64,000 nt of DNA from Marinobacter sp. DY40_1A1 (GCF_016597815.1 NZ_VCHA01000006.1:1-64000); one strand, 5' to 3'; positions 18,458 through 27,814 are shown, counted from the first letter of the stretch. The notes: a model not told the origin generated them from the sequence alone. Made by a program: numbers and translations.

Positions 18458-20593
18458 ATGAAGAAGAGAATTGACCATCCAGTTGTGTTGAACAAAGTGC
18501 ATAAGCTAGATGCGTTGTTGACCCCGAAGTCTATTGCCTTTGTCGGCGCGTCGCCCACTGAAGGAACCATCGGCAACGATATGATTCGTACATTGGTAGC
18601 CGGCGGCTACGAAGGCGATATCTACTTTATCAACCCAAAATATTCGGAGATTGATAATCGGCCTTGTTATGCCTCTCTCTCAGCGTTGCCGCAGACACCA
18701 GATCTGGTCGTGCTCAGTGTTGCCGGCCATCGGATTGAAGGGCTTTTTGACGAAGCCATCAAGATAGGCGTGGGTGGCGTCGTTATCTTCGACGCATGCC
18801 ATATGGTGGAAGAGGCTGACACTACATTACTGGAGCGGCTCAAAAGCAAGGCCCAGGCTGCGGGTATGCCCGTATGTGGCGGTAATGGCATGGGTTATTT
18901 CAATTTTATCCATAATACCCATGCCGGCTTTCACGCTCCGAGTGAAAGAAAGGCTGGCAACATTACATTGATCGCACACTCGGGCTCGGTATTTATCTTG
19001 CCTGTAAGCAACGATCCGCGTTTTCGCTTCAATCTGGCGGTATCGGCGGGCCAGGAGATCGGTACAACCGTTGCCGACTACTTGGATTATACCCTCGAGC
19101 AACCCTCAACCGGCGTTGTTGCGCTCTTTCTGGAAACCGTGCGTGATCCTGCAGGTTTTGAGGCTGCATTGAAAAAAGCCAATGAACGAGGTGTTCCGGT
19201 GCTGGTCACCAAGGTTGGGCGAACCGAGGCCAGTGCGCGCCTGGCGGCAACCCACTCGGGGGCGATCGCGGGTAACGACGCCGCTTATGAAGCCCTGTTT
19301 GACCGTTATGGAGTCATCCGCACAGCATCACTGGATGAAATGCTGGCAACCGCGCAGCTGTTGTCACAGCCACAAAGGGTCGGTCCGGGCGGCATTGGTT
19401 ATGTGAGTGACTCCGGTGGCCTGCGAGAGCTGGCGATCGATATTGCCAGCGATATCGATGTTCCCTTCGCGCAGATCACCGATGAAACAACCGATAGATT
19501 GCGCAGCTTCCTACCCATGGAGCTGGCGCCGGTCAATCCTCTCGACTGTGCCGGGCCGATGGACGCTAACTATCTCAATGTCTTCGAACAGGGTGTTCGC
19601 ACCGTGATGGAGGATCCGAATGTTGCTATTGGCATCCTGGAAGTCGGTATGCAAGACAGTTTTATCTATGAGCCAGGTTTGATCGCACTCGCTAAAGAGG
19701 TTCAAAGGTATTCCGACAAGCCCTTTGTGGTCATCAACACCCTATCCAGCGCGCAAAACTGTCGAATCGCTGAGGATCTCGCCGACAGTGGCGTCCCATT
19801 GATCAACGGTGTCGAGCATGCCTTGAAGGCCATTAGCCACGCGATGAAATATCGGGAGTTCATGGCGCGCCAGCAAATGGTCACTGCCAGTGTGCCTGAT
19901 GAGGACATCGTCCTGCGTTGGCGGCAACGGCTGACGCAGGGTGAAGCCCTGGGTGAAGCGGACAGTCTGGCCTTATTGTCTGACTTCGGCGTGCCCACGG
20001 TAAAAGCCCAGGTTGCCAATGATCGTAATGAGGCGATGGCTGTTGCTCAGGCGGTCGGCTTTCCGCTGGTGTTGAAAACCGCGATGCCTGGTATCCATCA
20101 CAAGTCCGATGTCGGGGGGGTTGTGTTGGGGCTGGCGGATATCGATGCGTTCACCGAAGCCTATGACGACCTGGTTGAACGACTCGGGCCGCGTGTGACG
20201 GTTGAACCGATGGCCGATGAAGGGGTGGAGTTGGCGTTTGGGCTGGTCAAGGATCCGCAATTCGGACCGCTGGTGATGGTTAGTAGCGGAGGTGTGCTTA
20301 TAGAGGTGTTGAGTGATCGTGCTTTTGCCCTGCCTCCTTTTGATTTGGCGCAGGCACACCGCCTGCTGGATAAGTTGAAAGTTAAGGTGCTATTAGATGG
20401 CGTTCGAGGCCGTCCTGCAGCCAATATCGAACACTTGGCCGAATCGCTGGTTCGTTTTTCGGAAATGGCAGCGGTCCTTGGCGATGTATTGCTTGAGGTA
20501 GATGTGAACCCTGTTCTGGTCGGACCTAGTGGCTGTATAGCGGTGGATGCCTTGGTGATCGCGGATTCTATTTCCGAGGCGTTCTTGGTGTAA
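18458..20593 (+). CDS. ADP-forming acyl-CoA synthetase (fused alpha-beta)
   Basis: 711 residues with the fused architecture of NDP-forming acyl-CoA synthetases. A CoA-binding Rossmann domain (about 25-160, PKSIAFVGASPTEGTIGND), succinyl-CoA-ligase-like domains carrying the likely phospho-His in ATHSGAIAGNDAAYE, and an ATP-grasp domain from about residue 490 (LVLKTAMPGIHHKSDVGGVV) are visible. It would form an acyl-CoA from acid, CoA and ATP with ADP and phosphate released. It follows the CaiD-like gene by 2 bp and is the only CoA-activating enzyme in the cluster, so it probably activates the imported substrate. The substrate is inferred. Confidence 0.85.
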   Translation: MKKRIDHPVVLNKVHKLDALLTPKSIAFVGASPTEGTIGNDMIRTLVAGGYEGDIYFINPKYSEIDNRPCYASLSALPQTPDLVVLSVAGHRIEGLFDEAIKIGVGGVVIFDACHMVEEADTTLLERLKSKAQAAGMPVCGGNGMGYFNFIHNTHAGFHAPSERKAGNITLIAHSGSVFILPVSNDPRFRFNLAVSAGQEIGTTVADYLDYTLEQPSTGVVALFLETVRDPAGFEAALKKANERGVPVLVTKVGRTEASARLAATHSGAIAGNDAAYEALFDRYGVIRTASLDEMLATAQLLSQPQRVGPGGIGYVSDSGGLRELAIDIASDIDVPFAQITDETTDRLRSFLPMELAPVNPLDCAGPMDANYLNVFEQGVRTVMEDPNVAIGILEVGMQDSFIYEPGLIALAKEVQRYSDKPFVVINTLSSAQNCRIAEDLADSGVPLINGVEHALKAISHAMKYREFMARQQMVTASVPDEDIVLRWRQRLTQGEALGEADSLALLSDFGVPTVKAQVANDRNEAMAVAQAVGFPLVLKTAMPGIHHKSDVGGVVLGLADIDAFTEAYDDLVERLGPRVTVEPMADEGVELAFGLVKDPQFGPLVMVSSGGVLIEVLSDRAFALPPFDLAQAHRLLDKLKVKVLLDGVRGRPAANIEHLAESLVRFSEMAAVLGDVLLEVDVNPVLVGPSGCIAVDALVIADSISEAFLV

Positions 20594-20667
20594 GCCTGGC
20601 ACGCCATTGCGAGGTCGTAAACAGGACTGTCGTAAAGCTATTAAACAAGTGCAGCGAGGAAGGAAGA

Positions 20668-21699
20668 ATGAAAATAACAAGAAGTGTTAAATCAATTATT
20701 GTTGGTATGGGTCTTTCGCTTGGTCTTACAGGTACAGCTTACGCCAACGATAAAGTAGTCATCGCCGATTCAGGTTGGGCCAGTTCTCAGGTCATGCAGC
20801 TGGTGCTCGCGGAGGTAATAAAAAACCGTTTAAATGTGGATGTTAAAACGCTGAGGCTTGATCTGAATCTCACCTATCCTGGAATGGACAAGGGTGATGG
20901 TACCGTCGATATCCTTAGCGAATTCTGGCTGCCCGCACAACAGCCAGCTTATGATAAATATATTGCCAAGGGATCACGCGAGACCATCGTGCGGGGAAAG
21001 AAGTTTACAGGTGAGCAAGGCTGGTATATTCCCGGATATATCCAGGACGAGTATGGCATCAAGTCGATCTATGACCTGGTCAACCCAGAGACCGCTAAAC
21101 TATTTGATATGAACGGTAATGGTAACGGCGACTTCTGGGCCGGCGCTCCGGGCTGGGAATCAACATCTCGGGGCTTGGTCCAGGCGAAGAGTTACGGTAT
21201 TTCCGAATATTTTGAGCCCATGGAAGTATCGGACGCCATCATGAAGTCGCAGCTAAAAAAAGCGTTCCGTAAAAAGCAAGGCTTTTTATTTGCCTATTGG
21301 AAGCCCGAAGGTGTGCATGCTGAGTATGATCTGCGAAGACTGGAAGAACCGCCTTTTACCGGCTATTCACACGAAAGCGCCAAAGGTAGCCCGGACTATA
21401 ACCCCGATGGTTGCTTCTACTATATCACACCAACAGAAGATCCTGAGTGGTATGAGAAGAGCGAAATCAACTGTACCTGGCCGGTAATTGATGCTTCGGT
21501 CGCTTACTCAAAAAGCCTGGAAACGCGGTTGCCTGAAGTGGCCCAGTTCCTGAGCCAGGTAAGCATGGATTCCGACACAGTGTCACAGTGGAGCTACGAG
21601 GTCAGTGCGAATAAGAAGGAAGCTTTAGATGTCGCCCGGGAGTGGATCGCAGCGAACCCCGATGTCGTGAATGGCTGGTTAATAGGAGTAGAGAAATGA
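20668..21699 (+). CDS. Glycine betaine/carnitine-type binding protein, copy 1
   Basis: A 343-residue periplasmic substrate-binding protein of the ProX/OpuAC type. The signal peptide covers about residues 1-26 (MKITRSVKSIIVGMGLSLGL ending in TAYA), followed by DKVVIADSGWASSQVMQLVL. Aromatic residues that could form a cage for trimethylammonium groups (W and Y in SEFWLPAQQPAYDKY, FWAGAPGWE) are present. A second, highly similar gene follows, overlapping by 4 bases. AGGAAGG precedes the start. It should deliver a quaternary amine to the ABC transporter at 22857-25263. Confidence 0.85.
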   Translation: MKITRSVKSIIVGMGLSLGLTGTAYANDKVVIADSGWASSQVMQLVLAEVIKNRLNVDVKTLRLDLNLTYPGMDKGDGTVDILSEFWLPAQQPAYDKYIAKGSRETIVRGKKFTGEQGWYIPGYIQDEYGIKSIYDLVNPETAKLFDMNGNGNGDFWAGAPGWESTSRGLVQAKSYGISEYFEPMEVSDAIMKSQLKKAFRKKQGFLFAYWKPEGVHAEYDLRRLEEPPFTGYSHESAKGSPDYNPDGCFYYITPTEDPEWYEKSEINCTWPVIDASVAYSKSLETRLPEVAQFLSQVSMDSDTVSQWSYEVSANKKEALDVAREWIAANPDVVNGWLIGVEK

Positions 21700-22727
21700 A
21701 AATAACAAGAAGTATTAAATCAATTATTGTTGGTATGGGCCTTTCGCTTGGTCTTACAGGTACAGCTTACGCCAACGATAAAGTAGTCATCGCCGATCCG
21801 GGGTGGGACAGCGCTCAGATCATGCAGCAGGTTCTCGCGGAGGTAATAAAAAACCGTTTAAATGTGGATGTTGAAACTCCGAGGCTTGATCAAAACCTCA
21901 TCTACGCCAGTATGGATAAGGGTGATGGGAACGTCGACGTTCATAGTGAATTCTGGCTGCCCGCACAACAGCCAGCTTATGATAAATATATTGCCGAGGG
22001 ATCACGCGAGACCATCGTGCGCGGAAAGAAGTTTACAGGTGAGCAAGGCTGGTATATTCCCGGATATATCCAGGACAAATATGGCGTCAGGTCGGTTCAT
22101 GATCTGGCCAAACCTGAGATTGCTAAGTTGTTTGATGTCAACGGTAATGGTAAAGGCGACTTTTGGCCCGGCGCACCAGGCTGGGGAACAACGCCTCAGA
22201 ACTTGGTCCAGGCAAAGAGTTACGGCTTTTCCGAATATTTTGAGCCGATGGAAGTATCGGACGCCATCATGAAAGCACAGCTGAAAACAGCGTTCCGTAG
22301 AAAACAAGGCTTGCTACTTTATTATTGGAAGCCTGAAGGTTTGCATCTTCATTATGATCTGCGACTTCTTGAAGAACCGCCTTTTACCGGTTATTCACAC
22401 GAAAGCGCCAAAGGTAGCCCGGACTATAACCCCGATGGTTGCTTCTACTATGTCTCACCAACAGAAGATCCTGAGTGGTATGAAAAGAGCGATATCCAGT
22501 GTGCGTTCCCGGTAATTGATGCTTCGGTCGCTTATTCGAAAAGTCTGGAAACGCGATTGCCTCAAGTGGCCCAGTTCCTGAGCCAGGTGAGTGTTGACCC
22601 CGATATAATGTCTCAGTGGAGCTATGAGGTCAGTGCGAATAAGAAGGAAGCTTTAGATGTCGCCCGGGAGTGGATCGCAGCGAACCCCGATGTCGTGAAT
22701 GGCTGGTTAGCAGGAATTAATCTATAA
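21696..22727 (+). CDS. Glycine betaine/carnitine-type binding protein, copy 2
   Basis: 343 residues, a tandem paralogue of the preceding gene. The signal peptide is nearly identical, and long stretches match at the DNA level. Differences cluster in segments likely to line the pocket (for example NLIYASMDKGDGNVDVHSEF against NLTYPGMDKGDGTVDILSEF, and a change near the TWPVIDA/AFPVIDA site). ATG at 21696 overlaps the first gene's stop (ATGA). The pair probably arose by recent duplication and may recognise different quaternary amines, such as carnitine and crotonobetaine (inference). Confidence 0.85.
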   Translation: MKITRSIKSIIVGMGLSLGLTGTAYANDKVVIADPGWDSAQIMQQVLAEVIKNRLNVDVETPRLDQNLIYASMDKGDGNVDVHSEFWLPAQQPAYDKYIAEGSRETIVRGKKFTGEQGWYIPGYIQDKYGVRSVHDLAKPEIAKLFDVNGNGKGDFWPGAPGWGTTPQNLVQAKSYGFSEYFEPMEVSDAIMKAQLKTAFRRKQGLLLYYWKPEGLHLHYDLRLLEEPPFTGYSHESAKGSPDYNPDGCFYYVSPTEDPEWYEKSDIQCAFPVIDASVAYSKSLETRLPQVAQFLSQVSVDPDIMSQWSYEVSANKKEALDVAREWIAANPDVVNGWLAGINL

Positions 22728-22856
22728 ACGAGTTAAAAAAGCTCTGAGCATGCCTCGCATAGTTTGTTCAGAGCATGGGCTAGTCCCTCTGAATTAATCA
22801 GAGACATCTTAGCCGCTTGAAATCAAAAAGCGGATAACAAAAACAAGAGGTCTAAC

Positions 22857-23939
22857 ATGACAAACTTGAGTACTCCCTTGCCTGCCATAGAATGCCGAAA
22901 TGTCTGGAAGGTCTTCGGCAAACGGAGCGATGAGGCCCTCGCGGCGATCAAAAGCCGTGGGCTGACCAAAGAGCAAGTGCTTGAGGAGTTTGCCTGTGTG
23001 GTGGGGGTGGCCGATGCTACCTTCCAGGTCCGAGAGGGTGAAGTGTTCTGCATCATGGGCCTATCCGGTAGCGGCAAGTCCACCCTGGTCCGCCATATTA
23101 ACCGGTTGATAGAACCCACCGCAGGAGACATTCTGGTGGGGGAAGACAATATCAACGCCTTGAATCAGCAAGATCTGCGGCGCATCCGGGCTGAGAAAAT
23201 TGGCATGGTATTCCAGCACACTGCGCTACTGCCGCACCGCAATGTGAGAGAGAATGTGGCACTCAGTCTCGAGCTGCGCAACATGGATGAGCAACAGCGC
23301 CTCAAGATCGCCGATGACAAGCTCGCGCTGGTGCAGCTCACGGGCTGGGGCGACCGTATGCCCGCCGAACTCTCCGGCGGTATGCAGCAACGAGTCGGTT
23401 TGGCCAGGGCGATGGCTGCCGACCCTAAGATCCTGCTAATGGACGAACCCTTCAGCGCTCTGGACCCCCTGATTCGGCGGCAGTTACAGGACCAGTTTGT
23501 CGAACTGGCTCAGGTGATGAAGAAAACGACTCTCTTTATCACTCATGATCTGGATGAGGCGTTCCGTATTGGTCATCGCATCGCCATCATGAAGGATGGC
23601 GCGTTCGTACAGATTGGTACTCCTGAAGAAATTATTACGGCGCCTGCCGATGATTATGTCGCGGAGTTCGTTAAAGATATCTCCCGACTGAAACTGGTCT
23701 TTGCCCATACGGTGATGCAACCGTTACAGGCCTATCTCAAAGAGCATAACCTCAAGGCAGATAACTTGGATCTCAGCCAATATCCCACCGCTGCCCGAGA
23801 TGTGGACCTGAACCAGCTGATTGATCTGGCGGCGGATCATGACGAACCCATCGTGGTGCTAGACGGAGATACCGCAGTGGGTATTATCACAAAGCGTCAA
23901 TTACTGCGTGGTATTCAAGGTGAGTCGAATGGGAAGTAA
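22857..23939 (+). CDS. ProV-like ABC transporter ATPase for quaternary amines
   Basis: 360 residues. Walker A GLSGSGKST, signature LSGGMQQRVGLARAMA and Walker B ILLMDEPFSALDP are intact. The N-terminal extension typical of ProV/OpuAA (VWKVFGKRSDEALAAIKSRG) and a C-terminal CBS-like domain are present. It would energise uptake through the permease encoded 4 bp downstream. A 129-bp gap with short inverted repeats separates it from the binding proteins. Family assignment is firm; the substrate is inferred from the binding proteins. Confidence 0.9.
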   Translation: MTNLSTPLPAIECRNVWKVFGKRSDEALAAIKSRGLTKEQVLEEFACVVGVADATFQVREGEVFCIMGLSGSGKSTLVRHINRLIEPTAGDILVGEDNINALNQQDLRRIRAEKIGMVFQHTALLPHRNVRENVALSLELRNMDEQQRLKIADDKLALVQLTGWGDRMPAELSGGMQQRVGLARAMAADPKILLMDEPFSALDPLIRRQLQDQFVELAQVMKKTTLFITHDLDEAFRIGHRIAIMKDGAFVQIGTPEEIITAPADDYVAEFVKDISRLKLVFAHTVMQPLQAYLKEHNLKADNLDLSQYPTAARDVDLNQLIDLAADHDEPIVVLDGDTAVGIITKRQLLRGIQGESNGK

Positions 23940-23943
23940 TGTC

Positions 23944-25263
23944 ATGAGTCAAGATATTAACGACAATGAAACGAAACAGCTGAAGGATTTCCTGGGCAGT
24001 TCCATCGATTATTATCAGCGTGAGTTCGAACGGATCGCGAAGGAACAGAAGTTCAGCTTTAATCTGGCGGCAGTGTTGTTCGGTCCTCTCTGGGCGGCCA
24101 GTCGTAACGTCTGGGCACTTTTCTGGATGCTGGTTGTTGCTGATGTAGTGGCGCTGGTGATCATTGGCCGGAGCCTGTGGGGCAGTGAAGCTTATCCTGA
24201 GGCAAGTCTGTTGTTTGGGTTAAGTTTGTTGGCCCTGTGCCGCGGTGTCGGAGGCTGTCTGGCTAATCACTTCTACCGTAACTATTTTAGTAAATGGTGT
24301 ACAGGTCAGGAACAGTCTGGTGGTTTGAGCGCACATCGTATTGGTATTGGTGTGGTGCTGATGTTGGCCACTTACCCTTTAACTGTTTATCGCTTCAGCG
24401 CTGCTAGTGTAGTGGAGTATTTGGAGACCTTCCCTACCTCACGTGATGTAGCTTTGAAATCAGCTTATTGGATTGACGAAGTGTTCGATTGGCTGACTCT
24501 TTCACTGGAAACTTTTTTTGGTTCCATCACCGATGCAATCCGTGGGGTGCTTGATCTGTTGGATCTGCTGTTAATCGGAACTCCCTGGCCGGTGATGACC
24601 TTGCTGCTGCTGTTGTTGGCCTGGAAGAAGGCGGGTTGGCGGGTAGTGGTCTTTACTGCGGCAGCACTGGCTTATCTTGGCTTCTTCGGGTTTTGGGATA
24701 AAGCGATGAGCACTATGGCGTTGGTAGGGACCTCGGTTTTTGTCTGCCTTCTGTTTGGCATCCCGATAGGTATCCTCGCTGCAAAAAAACCACGTTTCAA
24801 CGCGGTGTTGACCCCGGTTCTGGACATGATGCAGACGATGCCAAGTTTTGTTTACCTGATCCCGGCAATCGCCTTTTTCTCCATCGGCAAGCCGCCGGCA
24901 GTGTTGGCTACCGTTGTATTTGCCATGCCGCCAATGATTCGTCTTACCACTCTGGGTATCCAACAGGTGAGCCCCTCCGTGGTTGAGGCTATGCTGGCCT
25001 TCGGCGCTAGCCCCCGGCAGGTATTGTTTAAGGCAGAGCTGCCACTGGCTGTAGACTCCATCATGACGGGGATCAACCAGAGCATCATGATGAGTCTGTC
25101 GATGGTGGTGATCGCCGCTCTGATCGGTGCTGGTGGTTTGGGGTATGACGTGCTCTTCTCCCTGCAACAGCTCGAAGCAGGCAAGGGGCTGTTAGCGGGA
25201 CTTGCCATCGTGCTCTGTGCCATGATTTTGGATCGGATTATTCAGGGCAGAAAAAAAGAATAG
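23944..25263 (+). CDS. ProW-like permease with an N-terminal DUF2628-like domain
   Basis: 439 residues from ATG 23944; an earlier frame start lies inside the ATPase gene and is less likely. Residues about 25-140 contain FNLAAVLFGPLWAASRNVWA LFW, a DUF2628-like membrane segment. The C-terminal part is a betaine-type permease with several membrane helices and the EAA-type loop VEAMLAFGASPRQVLFKAEL. It would form the membrane channel for the ATPase at 22857-23939. The fused front domain is not part of ordinary ProW and is unusual. Confidence 0.85.
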   Translation: MSQDINDNETKQLKDFLGSSIDYYQREFERIAKEQKFSFNLAAVLFGPLWAASRNVWALFWMLVVADVVALVIIGRSLWGSEAYPEASLLFGLSLLALCRGVGGCLANHFYRNYFSKWCTGQEQSGGLSAHRIGIGVVLMLATYPLTVYRFSAASVVEYLETFPTSRDVALKSAYWIDEVFDWLTLSLETFFGSITDAIRGVLDLLDLLLIGTPWPVMTLLLLLLAWKKAGWRVVVFTAAALAYLGFFGFWDKAMSTMALVGTSVFVCLLFGIPIGILAAKKPRFNAVLTPVLDMMQTMPSFVYLIPAIAFFSIGKPPAVLATVVFAMPPMIRLTTLGIQQVSPSVVEAMLAFGASPRQVLFKAELPLAVDSIMTGINQSIMMSLSMVVIAALIGAGGLGYDVLFSLQQLEAGKGLLAGLAIVLCAMILDRIIQGRKKE

Positions 25264-25272
25264 CCTACCTCG

Positions 25273-25308
25273 AAACCCTATGGGCAAAAAACATAGTGCA
25301 TAGGGTTT
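25273..25308 (+). terminator. Hairpin downstream of the transporter operon
   Basis: AAACCCTATG (25273-25282) pairs with CATAGGGTTT (25299-25308) around a 16-base loop, 10 bp after the permease stop. The U run is short, so termination may be partial. Confidence 0.5.
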
Positions 25309-25529
25309 CTCAGAGCGCTACCCGCTTAAGTGCACTGAGAAACGGTAAGTGCCACGACCTGAAAGCTGACTTGCTCCGGACTACAATCCAATAACGACGC
25401 AAGGACAGCATAGTCACTAATGGCTTTGTAGATTTTTTGTGGGATCGCTGGTTTACGCCAGCTTACCGCCAATTTGTAGGGCACACATCGCACCAATCGA
25501 CCCAATAATTCTGCCTTGGAGCTTAGTTC

Positions 25530-26336
25530 ATGCCAACACAGCGCAAGTGGAAAACTCTTACCTGTTACCAGAAAGGGCGGATACTTAACGTCCAGTTTGA
25601 CACAGGGAACCGGCTCAACACTTGCAACTTTACTCTAATGGAGGAGTTGATCGAGCTGGCTCAGGCTCTTCACGACGACAGCGAACTTTCCGCCATCATC
25701 CTCCATGGCCAGGAGCAGGTCTTTTGCGGTGGTATGGATCTGATGGCCATTACGCCAGAACGGGCCCAAACTTCGGCACTGGGAGTATGGCGAAAAAAAA
25801 TGCAGCTGGGACCCAGGATGTGTGAGCTTTGGGAACGACTTGAACCCATCACTATCGCCGCTATTGAGGGCTGGTGTATTGGTGCCGGTGTCGCCTTGAG
25901 CGCCGCTTGCGATCTACGTGTGCTTGGACGAAATAGTACTCTCTATGTACCTGAGATAGAACGGGGTATGAGCATGAGCTGGGGTAGCATTCCCCGTATG
26001 GTTAGTCTGATTGGCCCAGCCAAAACCAAACGTTTTTTCGCCTTGGCGGAAAAAGTTGATGCTGAGCTGGCGCTGGATTGGGGTATCGCCGATGAGGTGG
26101 TACCAGATGGACAAGCCTTGCTAAAAGCGCTGGAACTTGCTGAACGGGCTGCCGCCATGCCGCCAGTGCCACTGCGCATGTGCAAGCAGGGGATTAACGC
26201 CGCTGCTCAGGCCCTCAGTCATTCGGTGAGTTATATGGACACCGATCAACTGATACTGACTCAGCGTTCGGAAGACTTTGAAGAAGGAGTTGACTCTTTT
26301 CTTGAAAAGCGCTCACCGTCATACGAGGGGCGCTAG
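25530..26336 (+). CDS. Crotonase-family protein (enoyl-CoA hydratase/hydrolase type)
   Basis: 268 residues with the crotonase fold. The oxyanion-hole segments are HGQEQVFCGGMDL and EGWCIGAGVALSAACDLRV. The hydratase glutamates are not obvious; the active-site region reads PEIERGMSMSWGS. It is a separate unit about 270 bp after the transporter. It could be a second hydratase or isomerase, or a CoA thioester hydrolase acting on betainyl-CoA. The last role would complete a route to glycine betaine but is only a guess. An IS5 relic begins about 20 bp downstream. Confidence 0.75.
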   Translation: MPTQRKWKTLTCYQKGRILNVQFDTGNRLNTCNFTLMEELIELAQALHDDSELSAIILHGQEQVFCGGMDLMAITPERAQTSALGVWRKKMQLGPRMCELWERLEPITIAAIEGWCIGAGVALSAACDLRVLGRNSTLYVPEIERGMSMSWGSIPRMVSLIGPAKTKRFFALAEKVDAELALDWGIADEVVPDGQALLKALELAERAAAMPPVPLRMCKQGINAAAQALSHSVSYMDTDQLILTQRSEDFEEGVDSFLEKRSPSYEGR

Positions 26337-26358
26337 CCCATGGCTCGTCGAAATTGTT

Positions 26359-27378
26359 AGGGAGACTCTAAATAAGTCTCAAAATCAGCGATAATTCCGC
26401 CATCGTCAACCGCACAGAATTCATCACCACCATGGATCAGATCACCTTCTCCGAAGCCGAGTACCATAACAAGAAGCACCAGATTCGCCGCGCGGTCTTT
26501 CTGGAACGGATGGACAAGCTGATTCCGTGGAAGCAGTTGGAGAAGAAGGTAGCCCGATATTACCCGAAGGGCCAGTTGGGCCGACCACCGTATCCGCTGC
26601 CCACTATGTTGTGGGTTCACTGCATGCAGCTGTTCTACAACCTCAGCGACCCGGCCATGGAAAACGCATTGTACGAGATCGAATCCATGCGGTACTTCGC
26701 TGGCTTGAAACTGGATCGTTTGCCGGACGAAACCACCATTCTCAAGTTCGGTCATTTTCTGGGGCGCCACGGCCTTGGCAAGGTGTTGTTCAAGGAGGTG
26801 AACAAGCACATGGAGAAAAATGGGTTGATGCTGCGTGAAGGCAGCATTGTGGATGCGTCCATCATATTTCTGCCCCAAGCTCCACCAAGAATGAGAGCGG
26901 CGAGCGCGATCCGAAAATGCACCAGACCAGAAAAGACAAACAGTATTACTTTGGCAGGAAGATGCATATTGGCGTCGATGACACGCTCGGATTGATTCAC
27001 AGCATCGACACGACGGCCGCCAATGTCCACGACCTTGTTTCCGCCGGCAACCTTCTTCATGGCGACGAGCAGCGCGTGTTCGGTGATGCCGGTTATCTTG
27101 GCATTCAAAAGCGGGATGAGCATAAAGATCGCCAAAATGTATTCTGGTTCGTTGCCAAACGCCCCGGCAGTCGGAAGAAGCTGGACGCCCGCAAACTGAA
27201 AGCCGAGAAGCTCAAAGCCAGCGCCCGGGCCAAAGTGGAACACCCGTTCCGGTACATCAAACAAGTCTTTGGCTACAGCAAAGTTCGCTATCGCGGTTTG
27301 GCCAAAAATAGTACCCGGTTGAATTTGCTTGCCGCATTCACCAACTTACTGATCGGTGAAAAATATCTACTGACGTAA
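26359..27378 (+). pseudogene. IS5-family transposase and IS relic, frameshifted
   Basis: The transposase reads from ATG 26432 (MDQITFSEAEYHNKKHQIRR) to about 26865 and continues in another frame as MHQTRKDKQYYFGRKMHIGV to the end at 27378. The frame changes at ATCATATTTCTG, where related copies read ATCATATCTG; two extra T residues explain the shift. A left IS end is seen near 26359 (GGGAGACTCTAAATAAGTC), but no matching inverted copy exists downstream, so the right end is lost. The element is probably immobile. Confidence 0.8.
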
Positions 27379-27654
27379 GGCCAGTGCGCCCGAATTTCGC
27401 CGAAATAGCGGGAAACAGGAAAAAATGAACAAATAGAGGGGCTGGATCCTGCCTAAATTGCCTTTGAATAGCTTTTTTTCGAGCTAATAAAGTTATTCAG
27501 CAAGAAATCAGGCATTAATCAGACCTTCCTTAGCACTTGAAGTGCGGTTTTTGCCCTCTATATCGACTCATTTCCGGGCACCTTCAGCGACCATTGAAAG
27601 TAAGGGCTTATACCATATAGTGCCATATCACTCGGGGATAGGGCTTAGAGAGAA

Positions 27655-27803
27655 AAGTTACCAACTTTATTACGATGGAAATTGGTCGGTTTTGTGCCAG
27701 TGACTTCGAAAGTTACCAACTTTATTTATTTTTATAAGTGATCTGATGTCGTAAAGTGCAGGCTATAGATGTGTTTTGTTACCAACTTTATTACAAGACC
27801 ACA
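27655..27803 (-). repeat. Tn7-like spread (L-type) end with three binding-site repeats
   Basis: Read inward from 27803, TGTGGTCTTG is followed by TAATAAAGTTGGTAAC boxes at 27777-27794, 27710-27728 and 27655-27672. Spacing is about 67 and 55 bp. The boxes are inverted relative to those at 6462-6519. GTTAG follows immediately at 27804-27808, matching 6447-6451. Confidence 0.85.
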
Positions 27804-27814
27804 GTTAGCTGATT

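Larger units (their letters stand above)
6452..27803. mobile_element. Tn7-like transposon lacking tns genes, 21,352 bp
   Basis: The left terminus reads TGTGGGATCA and the right terminus, read inward, TGTGGTCTTG. Each is followed at once by a TAATAWAGTTGGTAAC box. GTTAG is duplicated outside both ends (6447-6451 and 27804-27808), the 5-bp duplication expected of Tn7-type transposition. The 6452 end has three boxes 20 bp apart; the 27803 end has three boxes about 55 and 67 bp apart, mirroring the compact right and spread left ends of Tn7. Inside are ISs and a betaine/carnitine-type catabolic module, but nothing resembling TnsA, B, C, D or E. Confidence 0.88.

Noticed and set aside
24571..25167. 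Minus-strand open frame opposite the permease
   Set aside because: A His/Gln-rich antisense shadow of membrane-helix codons.
6452..27803. The 21-kb segment as a composite transposon made by two IS copies
   Set aside because: The flanking ISs (IS630, IS5) are unrelated and internal; the outermost sequences are Tn7-type ends with their own 5-bp duplication.
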